A stretch of DNA of 17,817 bases from Desulfovibrionaceae bacterium UBA6814 (GCA_002452635.1 DKEU01000268.1:46738-64554); one strand, 5' to 3'; positions 6,751 through 14,091 are shown, counted from the first letter of the stretch. Program-made: numbers and translations. Notes: generated from the sequence alone by a model not told the origin.

Positions 6751-7983
6751 ATGTCCAAGACCAAGCTCCTGTTCCTGGTGGCCGACGGCATGGGCGACTA
6801 CCCGGTGCGCCGGCTGGGCGGCAAGACCCCGCTGGAGGCGGCCGCAACCCCGCACATGGACGCCCTGGCCGCCTCCTGCGTGGCCGGGCTGGCGCGCACC
6901 GTGCCCCCGGACATGCCCCCGGGCTCGGACGTGGCCAACATGAGCCTGCTGGGCTTCGATCCCGCGGCCCACCACACCGGCCGGGGCCCCATCGAGGCCG
7001 CGGCCCAGGGCCTGGACCTCTCCCCGGACGACCTGGTCTGGCGGCTCAACCTGGTGCGGGTCACCGAGCCCTCGCCCGACGGCCGCATGCTGGACTACTC
7101 CGCCGGCCACATCCCCACCGGGCAGTCCACGCCCCTCATCGCCAAGCTCCAGGCGGCCCTGGGCAACGCGGAGTTCGCCTTCCACCCCGGGGTGCAGTAC
7201 CGCCACCTCCTGGTGCAGAGCGGCGGGGCGCGCTCCATCGAGGCCCGCTTCGCGGTGCGGCCGCCCCACGACATCACCGACCAGCCCATCGCCCCGGACC
7301 TCAAGGTTATCGAGCGCTCGCCCGGGCTGTGGGCCGTCTTCACCCTGGCCGCCCGGCTGCTGGCCAGGCCGGACAACCCCACCCAGGCCAACGCGGTCTG
7401 GCCCTGGGGCCAGGGCCGGCCGCTCAGCCTGCCCGGCTTCCGGGAGGCCTTCGGCCTGCGCGGGGCGGTGATCTCCGCGGTGGACCTGGTGCGCGGCCTG
7501 GGCCGCGCCGCGGGCATGCGGGTGCTGCACGTGGAGGGGGCCACCGGGCTTCTGGACACCAACTACGAGGGCAAGGTGCAGGCCGCCCTGGACTACCTGC
7601 TGGGCCGGGGCGGGGATTTCGTGTTCCTGCACGTGGAGGCCCCGGACGAGTGCGGCCACGCCGGCGACCCGGCGGCCAAGACCGAGGCCGTGGCGCGCTT
7701 CGACGCCCGGGTGGTGGGCCCGCTGCGCGCCGCGCTTAAGGACCGGGACGCGGCCTTCCTGGTGTGCTGCGACCACCTGACCCCGGTGCGGGTGCGCACC
7801 CACACCCCGGAGCCGGTGCCCTTCCTGCTCGCCCACGCTTCGTGCACGGACCACGCACTGCCGGCCTTTTCCGAGAAGCACGCGGCGTCCACCGGGCTCC
7901 TGCTGGAGCAGGGCCACGCCCTGCTGCCCTACGCGCTCAGGCGGCTGGGCCACGCGTCGGAGCGGCAAGGGACTGACGCATGA
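6751..7983 (+). CDS. apgM: Cofactor-independent phosphoglycerate mutase, archaeal type (or proposed homoserine kinase)
   Basis: 410 residues of the alkaline-phosphatase superfamily. The start at 6751 (AAGGA six bases upstream) puts the conserved strand KLLFLVADGMGD at the N-terminus; two in-frame ATGs further upstream would add unrelated residues. Metal and catalytic motifs: Asp12 in ADGMGD, Ser59 in GSDVANMSLLG (the phospho-acceptor position), D299-E-C-G-H303-A-G-D306, D341-H342 and H351 in THTPEPVPF. The family interconverts 3- and 2-phosphoglycerate in glycolysis and gluconeogenesis. A close subfamily (TIGR02535) has been proposed to serve as homoserine kinase where ThrB is missing. The motifs alone do not separate these, and no threonine gene is next to it. 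The stop overlaps the next start (ATGA). Confidence 0.85.
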   Translation: MSKTKLLFLVADGMGDYPVRRLGGKTPLEAAATPHMDALAASCVAGLARTVPPDMPPGSDVANMSLLGFDPAAHHTGRGPIEAAAQGLDLSPDDLVWRLNLVRVTEPSPDGRMLDYSAGHIPTGQSTPLIAKLQAALGNAEFAFHPGVQYRHLLVQSGGARSIEARFAVRPPHDITDQPIAPDLKVIERSPGLWAVFTLAARLLARPDNPTQANAVWPWGQGRPLSLPGFREAFGLRGAVISAVDLVRGLGRAAGMRVLHVEGATGLLDTNYEGKVQAALDYLLGRGGDFVFLHVEAPDECGHAGDPAAKTEAVARFDARVVGPLRAALKDRDAAFLVCCDHLTPVRVRTHTPEPVPFLLAHASCTDHALPAFSEKHAASTGLLLEQGHALLPYALRRLGHASERQGTDA

Positions 7984-8402
7984 GCGCGGACTTCCCCCGG
8001 CCCGACACCCGCTACCGGTTCCACGTGTCCTACGGGGAGACGGACTGCATGGGCGTGGCCTACTACGGGGAGTACCTGCACTGGTTCGAGCGGGCGCGCA
8101 GCCAGCTCATCCGGGAGCGGGGCCTGTCCTACGCCGAGGTGGAGGCGCGGGGCCTGTACCTGCCGGTGCGCGAGGCGTCGGTGCGCTACCGCCGGCCGGC
8201 GCGCTACGAGCAGGAGCTCTTCGTGCGGGTGGGAGTGAGCGAGTGGGGCCGGGCCTCGGTGACCTTCGCCTACGAGGTATGGGGACCGCCGGAGGGCACG
8301 GTGCTCATCGCCACCGGCGCCACCCAGCACGCCTGCACCTCGCTCCAGGGCAAGCCCGTGCCCACTCCGGAGTGGCTGAAGGACCTGTTCCGCGCGCCCT
8401 GA
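7980..8402 (+). CDS. YbgC/FadM-family acyl-CoA thioesterase (hot-dog fold)
   Basis: 140 residues. The N-terminal signature V-S-Y-G-E-T-D-C-M-G-V-A-Y-Y-G-E-Y-L-H-W-F-E-R-A-R (17-41, written as spaced residues) is that of the 4-hydroxybenzoyl-CoA/YbgC thioesterase group, with Asp22 as the expected catalytic residue. Length is normal for the group. Such enzymes hydrolyse short or medium acyl-CoA or aryl-CoA esters in the cytoplasm. Only in genomes with the Tol-Pal cluster is ybgC linked to that system, and no tol gene is here. Its ATG lies inside the preceding mutase stop (ATGA), so the two are translated together although no shared pathway is obvious. The substrate cannot be told from sequence. 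Confidence 0.85.
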   Translation: MSADFPRPDTRYRFHVSYGETDCMGVAYYGEYLHWFERARSQLIRERGLSYAEVEARGLYLPVREASVRYRRPARYEQELFVRVGVSEWGRASVTFAYEVWGPPEGTVLIATGATQHACTSLQGKPVPTPEWLKDLFRAP

Positions 8403-8483
8403 CCCGGGCGGCTTGCGGCACGCCGTACTGCCCCTGGGGGCGCACCCGCACCTTCCGCCCACCCGGGGGCTTTCCTGCGCGGG

Positions 8484-9143
8484 TCAGGGGCGGACCGAGC
8501 CCCGGGCCAGCCGGCCGGCCAGGTCCAGGGCCGATCCGCGCAAGGCGTCCAGGCTCTCGTTGAAGAACAGGTGCAGCCAGGCCGCGCCGGACACGTGGGC
8601 GAGCAGGGCCGTGGCCAGCCGCTCGGGGTCCGGGAGCTCCTGGCCGTCCATCTCTCCGATCTCCCGGAAGATGTTCACCAGGAGCATCCGGGTGGCCTGC
8701 CACAGGGTGCGGATGTCCAGGCCCGGGGCCACCTGGCCCAGGGAGAGCTCCATGGGCTCGGTCTTGAACAGCAGGAGGATGCGGTCCGGCTCCCGGCGCA
8801 GGAAATCGAAAAAGGCCTCCACATAGGCCGTCAGCCGCCCCGGCCCGGGCGCTGCGGCCGAGGCCGCCCCGGAGCACTCCCGCCACAGCAGGTGCAGGCA
8901 TTCCCAGGCCAGGACCGCCAGGAGATTCTCCTTGGTCTGGAAATGGTAGATCACCGTGCCGCTGGCCACCCCCGCAGCCGCGGCCACCTCGGCCACCGGC
9001 GTCCGGGTGAAGCCCTGGCGGGCAAAGGCGGACAGGGCCGCATCCAGGATGCTCCGCAGCCTGCGCTCCTCGCCCATGGCGACGTTGCCCGCCCTGCCCC
9101 GCCGGACCTTCAAACCGGCCGTCTTCACATCCCCTCGGGCCAT
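8484..9143 (-). CDS. TetR-family transcriptional regulator
   Basis: 219 residues. After a basic tail of about 25 residues, a TetR DNA-binding domain follows: RLRSILDAALSAFARQGF (28-45), then the helix-turn-helix about 48-68 ending in the diagnostic G-T-V-I-Y-H-F-Q-T-K-E-N-L (62-74). The rest is a helical ligand-binding region of normal size. The ATG at 9143 has a weak GGTGAGG site; an internal ATG at 9077 would still keep the whole HTH but has no visible ribosome site. A palindromic operator and promoter lie 34-81 bases upstream, suggesting self-repression. The gene converges with the thioesterase gene and has no divergent partner, so its other targets are not evident here. Confidence 0.9.
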   Translation of the reverse strand: MARGDVKTAGLKVRRGRAGNVAMGEERRLRSILDAALSAFARQGFTRTPVAEVAAAAGVASGTVIYHFQTKENLLAVLAWECLHLLWRECSGAASAAAPGPGRLTAYVEAFFDFLRREPDRILLLFKTEPMELSLGQVAPGLDIRTLWQATRMLLVNIFREIGEMDGQELPDPERLATALLAHVSGAAWLHLFFNESLDALRGSALDLAGRLARGSVRP

Positions 9144-9176
9144 GGACTACACCTCACCTTCCACGGTCATCCACAA

Positions 9177-9194
9177 TGAATGAATATTCAATCA
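9177..9194. promoter_or_regulatory. Likely operator of the TetR regulator
   Basis: TGAATGAATATTCAATCA is an 18-base palindrome: TGA-N-TGAATATTCA-N-TCA, perfect except at the two N positions. It starts one base downstream of the -10 box of the TetR gene on the minus strand, so a bound repressor would cover the transcription start. Size and symmetry fit TetR-family operators. Confidence 0.6.
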
Positions 9195-9195
9195 C

Positions 9196-9224
9196 AATAT
9201 ACCCCCTTCTCCTCACCATAGCAA
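9196..9224 (-). promoter_or_regulatory. Promoter of the TetR regulator gene
   Basis: On the minus strand TTGCTA (complement of 9219-9224) and TATATT (complement of 9196-9201) are separated by exactly 17 bases. The -10 matches 5 of 6 consensus bases and the -35 matches 4. The palindromic operator follows directly. Confidence 0.5.
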
Positions 9225-9248
9225 GGGCGAATTCCCATTTTGCTTCCT

Positions 9249-9271
9249 GTGCAGAGAATTTCACTCTGCAC
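9249..9271. repeat. Short perfect inverted repeat
   Basis: GTGCAGAG (9249-9256) and CTCTGCAC (9264-9271) are exact reverse complements with a 7-base spacer. There is no T-run on either side, so it is not a typical terminator. It could be a second regulator site upstream of the TetR promoter or a small RNA hairpin. Confidence 0.5.
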
Positions 9272-9380
9272 GCTTAGGCAGGCCAGGAGAATTGCCGGGC
9301 CAATAGACGGGAGCCGGAAGGGATAGGGAACCGAATCAGAGGGGTCGGCAGACAGGGGGATGCAGGACAGGGAGGACGCG

Positions 9381-9463
9381 CCAGAGGACAGGCGGCCGGC
9401 GGTTCATCCTCGGGGAAAGCCCGTATCTCCCCTCCCCCTTGGCCCGCCGGCCGCCGTCTCTGG
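9381..9463. repeat. Long interrupted GC-rich inverted repeat
   Basis: GGCGGCCGGCGG (9391-9402) is an exact reverse complement of 9444-9455. After a small asymmetric bulge (four bases against two), CCAGAG (9381-9386) pairs with CTCTGG (9458-9463). The loop is 41 bases. The structure sits downstream of the glycosyltransferase gene on the minus strand and would form an 18-pair RNA hairpin. It lacks a U-tract; a 3'-end stabilising structure is possible. Confidence 0.5.
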
Positions 9464-9485
9464 TTATCGCCAAAGGCCGAAGCCC

Positions 9486-10454
9486 TCAGCGCAACACCCG
9501 CAGATTCCTCTCCCGCGCCATCCTGGCCAGCCTGGCCTTGCGGCCGCCGGTGGCGGACAATCCGCTCCAGGCCGGAGGGGCGCTCTCGGCCAGCCCGGTC
9601 ATGTACCACCACACGTCGTCCAGGGACACGTGGCGCCTGAGGTAGGCCTCGCACCCGGCGTGGCTGAAGTGGTGGACCAGGCAGCCCGTGACCACCGCGG
9701 TCCGCAGGTCGTGCACCCGCAAGGCGCTGTTCAAGTGAAATTCGTCGGGCCGGCTCACCCCGTCCACGGGCTTGAGGCCCATGGGCGCCAGGAGATTGGT
9801 CAGCCTGGGGCCCCAGAGCACCAGGTTGTTGCTCACATGGCTCAGGTAATAGTGTCGGGGCTTCTCCAGCTCCGCGTACTTGCCGGCCAGGTCGTCGGAC
9901 AGGACCTTGTCCCAGACCAGCCGATGGTACAGGGCGTTGTCCTCCACATGCAGGTCGGGCAGGCGCTGCCGCTCCCGGGGCCAGTGCAGGCGCAGCAGCC
10001 GCGCCAGGACCTGGCGGCCGGTGCGGGTCACGGGCATGACCGGGGCCACCGCCGCCACCCGCGGGCTGTTCAGGTGCAGCTTGTACGCGGCCAGGAGCTG
10101 CTCCAGCCAGCCCGGGGTCACGAACACGTCCTCCTCGAGCTTCACGAAGACCGCGTCGGGATGCCGGGCCATGATGAAGTTCTGCATGGCCACCACCGCG
10201 GGCGTGACCCCGCGCGGGGTGAGGTGGATGTCGATGACGTTCTGGTGGCGGTGCTGGAAGGCCTTGACCATCACCGCGTGCTCGCCGGACACCTCGTTGG
10301 CCAGCACGTAGATCTTCGAAAAGCGCGACAGGTCGGTGTAGAGCTCCAGGCACTTGAGGCACAGCAGGAAGCAGTCCATGCGGTGCGAGGTGATGAGCAT
10401 GAGGACCGGGCGGATGTCCCGGGTGCGGGGGGTGATGTCGATGATTTGCGCCAT
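9486..10454 (-). CDS. Glycosyltransferase-like protein (GT-A type, family 2-like)
   Basis: 322 residues, soluble, no signal peptide or membrane segment. The N-terminal strand PVLMLITSHRMDCFLLCLKC (16-35) resembles the nucleotide-sugar-binding start of GT-A glycosyltransferases. The segment AVFVKLEEDVFVTPGWLEQL (101-120) looks like the DXD-containing strand, with EED (107-109) as probable metal ligand followed by the usual F-V-x-P-G-W turn. The rest is not diagnostic. A role in surface polysaccharide or protein glycosylation is plausible but not shown; no other polysaccharide gene is adjacent. The ATG at 10454 has only a distant GGGAG as ribosome site, so the start is less sure. It is transcribed away from the MFS gene. 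Confidence 0.65.
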   Translation of the reverse strand: MAQIIDITPRTRDIRPVLMLITSHRMDCFLLCLKCLELYTDLSRFSKIYVLANEVSGEHAVMVKAFQHRHQNVIDIHLTPRGVTPAVVAMQNFIMARHPDAVFVKLEEDVFVTPGWLEQLLAAYKLHLNSPRVAAVAPVMPVTRTGRQVLARLLRLHWPRERQRLPDLHVEDNALYHRLVWDKVLSDDLAGKYAELEKPRHYYLSHVSNNLVLWGPRLTNLLAPMGLKPVDGVSRPDEFHLNSALRVHDLRTAVVTGCLVHHFSHAGCEAYLRRHVSLDDVWWYMTGLAESAPPAWSGLSATGGRKARLARMARERNLRVLR

Positions 10455-10561
10455 GCAGGTGTCTCGCTCCCGGCCGCTGGCCGGTTCCTTGCTCTGTCGG
10501 TAATCTTATCGGATGGATTGCCCCGGACTTTAGGGGCGGCCTTAAAGAAAGTTGATATATC

Positions 10562-10573
10562 TTGAAATTTCAA
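10562..10573. promoter_or_regulatory. Perfect 12-base palindrome between divergent genes
   Basis: TTGAAATTTCAA is its own reverse complement. It sits in the only AT-rich part of the 201-base gap between the glycosyltransferase and MFS genes, next to the overlapping near-repeat GTTGATAT / ATTTCAAC (10551-10558 and 10567-10574). It could be an operator serving both genes; no regulator gene is adjacent. Confidence 0.35.
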
Positions 10574-10617
10574 CGAAAAACAGCGGCATGCAAAGAAAGT
10601 TCTCCCAAGCCCGCAGC

Positions 10618-10646
10618 TTGCCCCCATACCTGTCCCGGCGTATACC
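10618..10646 (+). promoter_or_regulatory. Possible promoter of the MFS gene
   Basis: TTGCCC (10618-10623) and TATACC (10641-10646) are separated by 17 bases, each with 4 of 6 consensus matches. The -10 ends nine bases before the ATG at 10656, and that ATG has no Shine-Dalgarno sequence, so the message could start at or within a few bases of the ATG. Confidence 0.35.
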
Positions 10647-10655
10647 CGGCCGGCC

Positions 10656-11798
10656 ATGAACATCCCGCCCGCGACCCGCAAGACCTACGCCTTCCTGGTG
10701 ATCCTGGCCCTGGCCAGCGCCTTCGGATTCCAGGGCTGGCGCACCCTGTTCAACAACTTCGCGGTGGAGGTGGGCCAGGTCAGCGGCCTGGAGATGGGCT
10801 TCATCCAGTCCATGCGCGAGGTGCCGGGATTCCTGGCCCTGCTGGTGGTGTACCTGCTGCGGGTGGCGCCCGAACACCGCCTGGCCGTGGTCTCGGTGGC
10901 GGCCCTGGGCGGCAGCGTGGCCCTGGCCGGGCTCTTCCCCTCCCTGGCCGGGCTCACCCTCACCACCCTGGGCATGTCCTTCGGGTTCCACTTCTACGAG
11001 ACGGTCAACTCGTCCATGACCCTGCAGCACTTCGACCGCCAGACCGCGCCCCTGGTCGCCGGGCGGCTGCGCGCCTTCGGTTCGGCGGGAAACCTGGTGG
11101 TGGGGGGCCTGATCTTTCTGGCCGCGGACCTGGCGGGCTATCCCGAGCTGTTCGGGGGCATCGGCCTGGCCGTGGTGGCGACGGCCCTGTTCTGCCTGCG
11201 CGGCGACCCGCGGCCGGCCGAGGCCACGCCCCAGGACCTGAAGATGATCCTGCGCCGGCGCTACTGGCTGTTCTACGCGCTCACCCTGCTGGCCGGAGCC
11301 AGGCGGCAGATCTTCGTGGCCTTCGCCCTGTTCCTCATGGTGTCGCGCTTCGGGTTCACGGTGCGGGAGATCACCGTGCTCTTCCTGTTCAACAACCTGG
11401 TGAACACCCTGCTCAGCCCGCTCATCGGCAAGGCCATCGCCCGGTTCGGGGAGCGGCGGGTGCTCTCCCTGGAATACCTGAACCTGGTCTGGATCTTCCT
11501 GGCCTACGCCTTCACCGACTCCAAGGCCGTGGTCGCCGGGCTCTACATCCTGGACCACGTGTTCTACAACTTCGCCATCGCCATCAAGACCTACTTCCAG
11601 AAGATCGGCGAGCCCTCGCACATGGCCCCCACCATGGCCGTGGGCTTCACCATCAACCACATCGCCGCGGTGGCCATCCCGCTGGCCGGCGGAGCCCTGT
11701 GGATGGTGGACTACCGCATCCCCTTCCTGGCCGCCGCCGCCCTGTCCCTGGTCTCCCTGGCCCTCACCCAGCTCATCCGGGTGCCCGGGGAGGAGTAG
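10656..11798 (+). CDS. Major facilitator superfamily transporter
   Basis: 380 residues, largely hydrophobic, with about 12 membrane segments, beginning with one at about 11-28. A central hydrophilic loop around 185-205 (RGDPRPAEATPQDLKMILRR) separates the two six-helix halves, which is the standard MFS layout. The second half holds a G-x-x-x-x-R-F-G-E-R-R motif (IGKAIARFGERRV) between helices, like the MFS motif A loop. Length is typical. The substrate is unknown; the closely spaced divergent glycosyltransferase gives no clear hint. No ribosome site precedes the ATG, and the nearest promoter-like sequence sits immediately upstream. A hairpin terminator follows the stop. Confidence 0.85.
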   Translation: MNIPPATRKTYAFLVILALASAFGFQGWRTLFNNFAVEVGQVSGLEMGFIQSMREVPGFLALLVVYLLRVAPEHRLAVVSVAALGGSVALAGLFPSLAGLTLTTLGMSFGFHFYETVNSSMTLQHFDRQTAPLVAGRLRAFGSAGNLVVGGLIFLAADLAGYPELFGGIGLAVVATALFCLRGDPRPAEATPQDLKMILRRRYWLFYALTLLAGARRQIFVAFALFLMVSRFGFTVREITVLFLFNNLVNTLLSPLIGKAIARFGERRVLSLEYLNLVWIFLAYAFTDSKAVVAGLYILDHVFYNFAIAIKTYFQKIGEPSHMAPTMAVGFTINHIAAVAIPLAGGALWMVDYRIPFLAAAALSLVSLALTQLIRVPGEE

Positions 11799-11816
11799 GA
11801 AACTACCCTCCGGGGG

Positions 11817-11839
11817 CTCAAGGGCCGACGGCCCTTGAG
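11817..11839 (+). terminator. Hairpin terminator after the MFS gene
   Basis: CTCAAGGGCC (11817-11826) and GGCCCTTGAG (11830-11839) form a perfect 10-pair stem with a 3-base loop, beginning 18 bases after the stop. The sequence after it is T-containing (AATCCCTTTCCC) but lacks an unbroken T-run, so efficiency is uncertain. Confidence 0.6.
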
Positions 11840-12030
11840 AATCCCTTTCCCATTCCAATTCTCGGCCGACCGCCGCGCCGCTGCCCCCACGACCTTGTCC
11901 AGGCGTGTCCGGGGATTTCCTTGGGCGTGGACCGGGCGGTCCATCAGCTCACCGTCCTATCCCGACCACCGCGCCCGAGCCCTGAACGAGGATGTCCCCG
12001 GATGCGCCCCGCCGCGCTGCGCCAGGCCCG
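11840..12030. other. Intergenic region between convergent MFS and LysE genes
   Basis: No gene is supported. The only structure is a 16-base palindrome-like element, TGGACCG-GG-CGGTCCA (11928-11943). It has no T-run for either strand, so no terminator for the LysE gene could be identified. Confidence 0.45.
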
Positions 12031-12633
12031 CTACCGCGCCGCCGCGCTGGGCGCGTGGGCCAGGACCAGGGTGGCCAGGAGCGTGAGGGCCAGGGCCCAG
12101 TTGAAGGCCCGCACCCGGGCCGGGGTGCTCAAAAACCGGCCGATGGCCGCGCCCAGGAGCGCCCAGCACGAGAAGCAGGGCGGCACCATCACCGTGAACA
12201 GGCCGGCCATGACCAGCACCTCGGGCAGGGTCCCGCTGGTGAACAGGCTCACCGCGCCCAGGTACATCATCCAGCACTTGGGGTTCAGCCACTGGAACAC
12301 CGCGGCCTGGCCGAAGGTCAGGGGCTTGGCCCCGCCCGCCTTGTCCACGTTGCCGTCGAACCTGGTCACCTTCCAGGCCAGCCACACCAGGTAGGCCGAG
12401 CCCACCGCGTCCAGGGCCGTGTGCGCGGCCGGATACCGTTGGAACACCTGGCCCAGCCCGGCCCCCACCACCCAGGCCATCACCGGGATGCTCACCACCG
12501 CGCCCAGGATGTGCGGCAGGCAGCGCCGGTAGCCGTAGTTGGCCCCGGTGGCCGTGAGCAGCAGGTTGTTGGGGCCGGGGGTCACGGTCATGGTGAAGCA
12601 GAACAGGGCCAGGGGCGCGAGGTCGAGGCTCAT
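12031..12633 (-). CDS. LysE/RhtB-family amino-acid exporter
   Basis: 200 residues with six hydrophobic segments. The family signature T-P-G-P-N-N is at 18-23 after the first helix start, and the second conserved loop Q-W-L-N-P-K at 114-119. Length is standard for RhtB-type exporters, which push amino acids or analogues out across the inner membrane. The start at 12633 is chosen over an in-frame GTG at 12654 because AAGGAG lies seven bases upstream and it begins the first helix directly. It is divergent from a MocR-type regulator that probably controls it. Substrate unknown. Confidence 0.88.
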   Translation of the reverse strand: MSLDLAPLALFCFTMTVTPGPNNLLLTATGANYGYRRCLPHILGAVVSIPVMAWVVGAGLGQVFQRYPAAHTALDAVGSAYLVWLAWKVTRFDGNVDKAGGAKPLTFGQAAVFQWLNPKCWMMYLGAVSLFTSGTLPEVLVMAGLFTVMVPPCFSCWALLGAAIGRFLSTPARVRAFNWALALTLLATLVLAHAPSAAAR

Positions 12634-12672
12634 GGGACTCTCCTTGGGGGTCACTGTCAGGTTCCCCCCAGG

Positions 12673-12700
12673 ATTACACTTGACACAATTTTTTGGTCAA
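12673..12700 (-). promoter_or_regulatory. Promoter of the LysE-type gene
   Basis: On the minus strand TTGACC (complement of 12695-12700) and TGTAAT (complement of 12673-12678) are separated by 16 bases, each with 5 of 6 consensus matches. They lie about 40 bases before the ATG at 12633. The promoter interlocks with the opposite promoter of the MocR gene. Confidence 0.55.
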
Positions 12701-12708
12701 AATAGCAA
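12680..12708 (+). promoter_or_regulatory. Promoter of the MocR-type regulator gene
   Basis: A perfect TTGACA (12680-12685) is followed after 17 bases by TAGCAA (12703-12708), a poor -10 with 3 of 6 matches. The -10 ends nine bases before the ATG at 12717. TGACAC is repeated directly at 12681-12686 and 12718-12723, and TGTCA-CCA-TGACA (12710-12722) is an inverted repeat over the start codon. These could be the regulator's own binding sites. Confidence 0.4.
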
Positions 12709-12716
12709 TTGTCACC

Positions 12717-14066
12717 ATGACACTAGCCTTCCCCCTGCCCGACCCGTCCGCGTCGCCCAAGTACCTGGCCCTGGCCGAGGCCATCGAGTCCGCCATCAAG
12801 GCAGGCAGCCTTCGGCCGGGCGAGCCCCTGCCCACCCACCGCGACCTGGCCCGGGCCATGGGCGTGACCGTGGGCACCGTGACCCGGGGCTATGCCGAGG
12901 CCGCCCGGCGCGGGCTGGTGCACGGCGAACAGGGCCGGGGCACCTTCGTTTCCCGGATGAAGGAGGGGTTCGCGGGGCTCAAGGGGGACAGCGGCGGGGT
13001 GGTGGACCTGGGGCTCGCCGCGGCGCACCACAACCTGGGCCCGGACCTGGCCCGCACCCTGGCGCGGCTGGCGCACAGCCCGGACCTGCACCAACTCCTG
13101 GGCCGGCACGAGGCCCGGGGCCTGTCCCGGCACCGCTGGGCCGGGGCGCAGTGGGCGCAGCGGCACGGCTTCACCGCGGACCCCGAGGATGTGCTGGTCA
13201 CCGCGGGCGTGCAGCACGCGCTCACCGTGCTCCTGGGCGGGCTGTTCGGCCCGGGCGACCGTCTGGCCGTGGAAAGCCTGACCTACCCCATGGTCCGGCC
13301 CCTGGCCAAGCGCCTGCGCCTGCACCTGGTGCCCATCCCCATGGACGAGTCAGGCCTGGACCCCGCGGCCCTGGACGCGGCCTGCCGCCGCGAGCCCGTG
13401 CGCGGGCTCTACTGCATGCCCACCTGCCAGAACCCCACGGCCGCGCGCATGCCCGAGTACCGGCGGCACGAGCTGGCCGCGGTCTGCCGCAGGCACGGGA
13501 TCCGCATCATCGAGGACGACGTGTACGCCCTGGCCGTGGACAGCGGCCTGCCGCCCCTGTGCGCCCTGGCCCCGGAGCTGGGCTACTTCCTGGCCGCCAC
13601 GTCCAAGGTGCTGTGCGACGGCCTGCGCGTGGCCTTCCTCTGCGCCCCGCGCGCCGACGTGCGCGCCCTGGAGTCGGCCATCGAATGGACCGCCTGGAAG
13701 GCGGCCGGGCTCATGGCCGAGGTGGCCTCGCAATGGATCTCCGACGGCACGGCCGAGCGCGCCATCGCGGCCAACCGCGCCGAGGCCCGGGAGCGCAACC
13801 GCATCTGCGCCGAGGTGCTGGGCAAGGACAACTACCGCGGCCAGGACACCGGCTATTTCGTGTGGGTGCCCCTGCCGAGGGGCTGGCGCGCGGTGGAGTT
13901 CGCATCCGAAGCCGCCAGCCGCGGCGTGGTGGTGGCCCACCTGGAGCACTTCGCCGTGGGCCAGGCCCAGGCCGGCCAGGGCGTGCGCCTCTCCCTGCTG
14001 GGCTCGACGCCCCGCGAGGCGCTGCGCCGGGGGCTGGAGGTGCTGGCGGGATTGTTGCGGTTGTAA
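12717..14066 (+). CDS. MocR-family regulator (GntR-type HTH fused to PLP aminotransferase fold)
   Basis: 449 residues from ATG 12717. A winged helix-turn-helix of the GntR class occupies about 14-79: Y-L-A-L-A-E-A-I, PLPTHRDLARAMGVTVGTVT, then G-R-G-T-F-V. A fold-type I aminotransferase domain spans about 95-449 with Asn239 (CQNPTA), Asp267 and Tyr270 (IIEDDVY), the PLP-binding Lys297 (ATSKVL) and Arg424. Such proteins usually act as PLP-responsive transcription factors, not as enzymes. The divergent LysE exporter is the obvious target. An alternative TTG start at 12693 would add eight residues ahead of the HTH. No ribosome site is visible for either. Confidence 0.9.
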   Translation: MTLAFPLPDPSASPKYLALAEAIESAIKAGSLRPGEPLPTHRDLARAMGVTVGTVTRGYAEAARRGLVHGEQGRGTFVSRMKEGFAGLKGDSGGVVDLGLAAAHHNLGPDLARTLARLAHSPDLHQLLGRHEARGLSRHRWAGAQWAQRHGFTADPEDVLVTAGVQHALTVLLGGLFGPGDRLAVESLTYPMVRPLAKRLRLHLVPIPMDESGLDPAALDAACRREPVRGLYCMPTCQNPTAARMPEYRRHELAAVCRRHGIRIIEDDVYALAVDSGLPPLCALAPELGYFLAATSKVLCDGLRVAFLCAPRADVRALESAIEWTAWKAAGLMAEVASQWISDGTAERAIAANRAEARERNRICAEVLGKDNYRGQDTGYFVWVPLPRGWRAVEFASEAASRGVVVAHLEHFAVGQAQAGQGVRLSLLGSTPREALRRGLEVLAGLLRL

Positions 14067-14091
14067 CAATCGCCAACACCCGGTCTATCCA

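Larger units (their letters stand above)
9225..9485. other. Intergenic region between TetR promoter and glycosyltransferase stop
   Basis: This region has no convincing gene. It holds two inverted repeats (listed separately) and, right at the glycosyltransferase stop on the minus strand, a small C(TTCG)G tetraloop hairpin (about 9473-9488, roughly six pairs including two G-T) followed by three T. That last element could be a weak terminator but is too short to call. Short open frames crossing the region show no family features. Confidence 0.5.

Noticed and set aside
5803..7968. A 721-codon open frame antisense to siaD and the mutase gene
   Set aside because: It has the same low-complexity composition and no recognisable motif, and it opposes two convincing genes.
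8403..8483. Terminator between the convergent thioesterase and TetR genes
   Set aside because: The gap is GC-rich with several partial pairings but no clean stem followed by T bases.
14050..14071. Inverted repeat GATTGTT / AACAATC across the MocR stop codon
   Set aside because: The stem is only seven pairs without a T-run on either strand, so it is not supportable as a terminator for either convergent gene.
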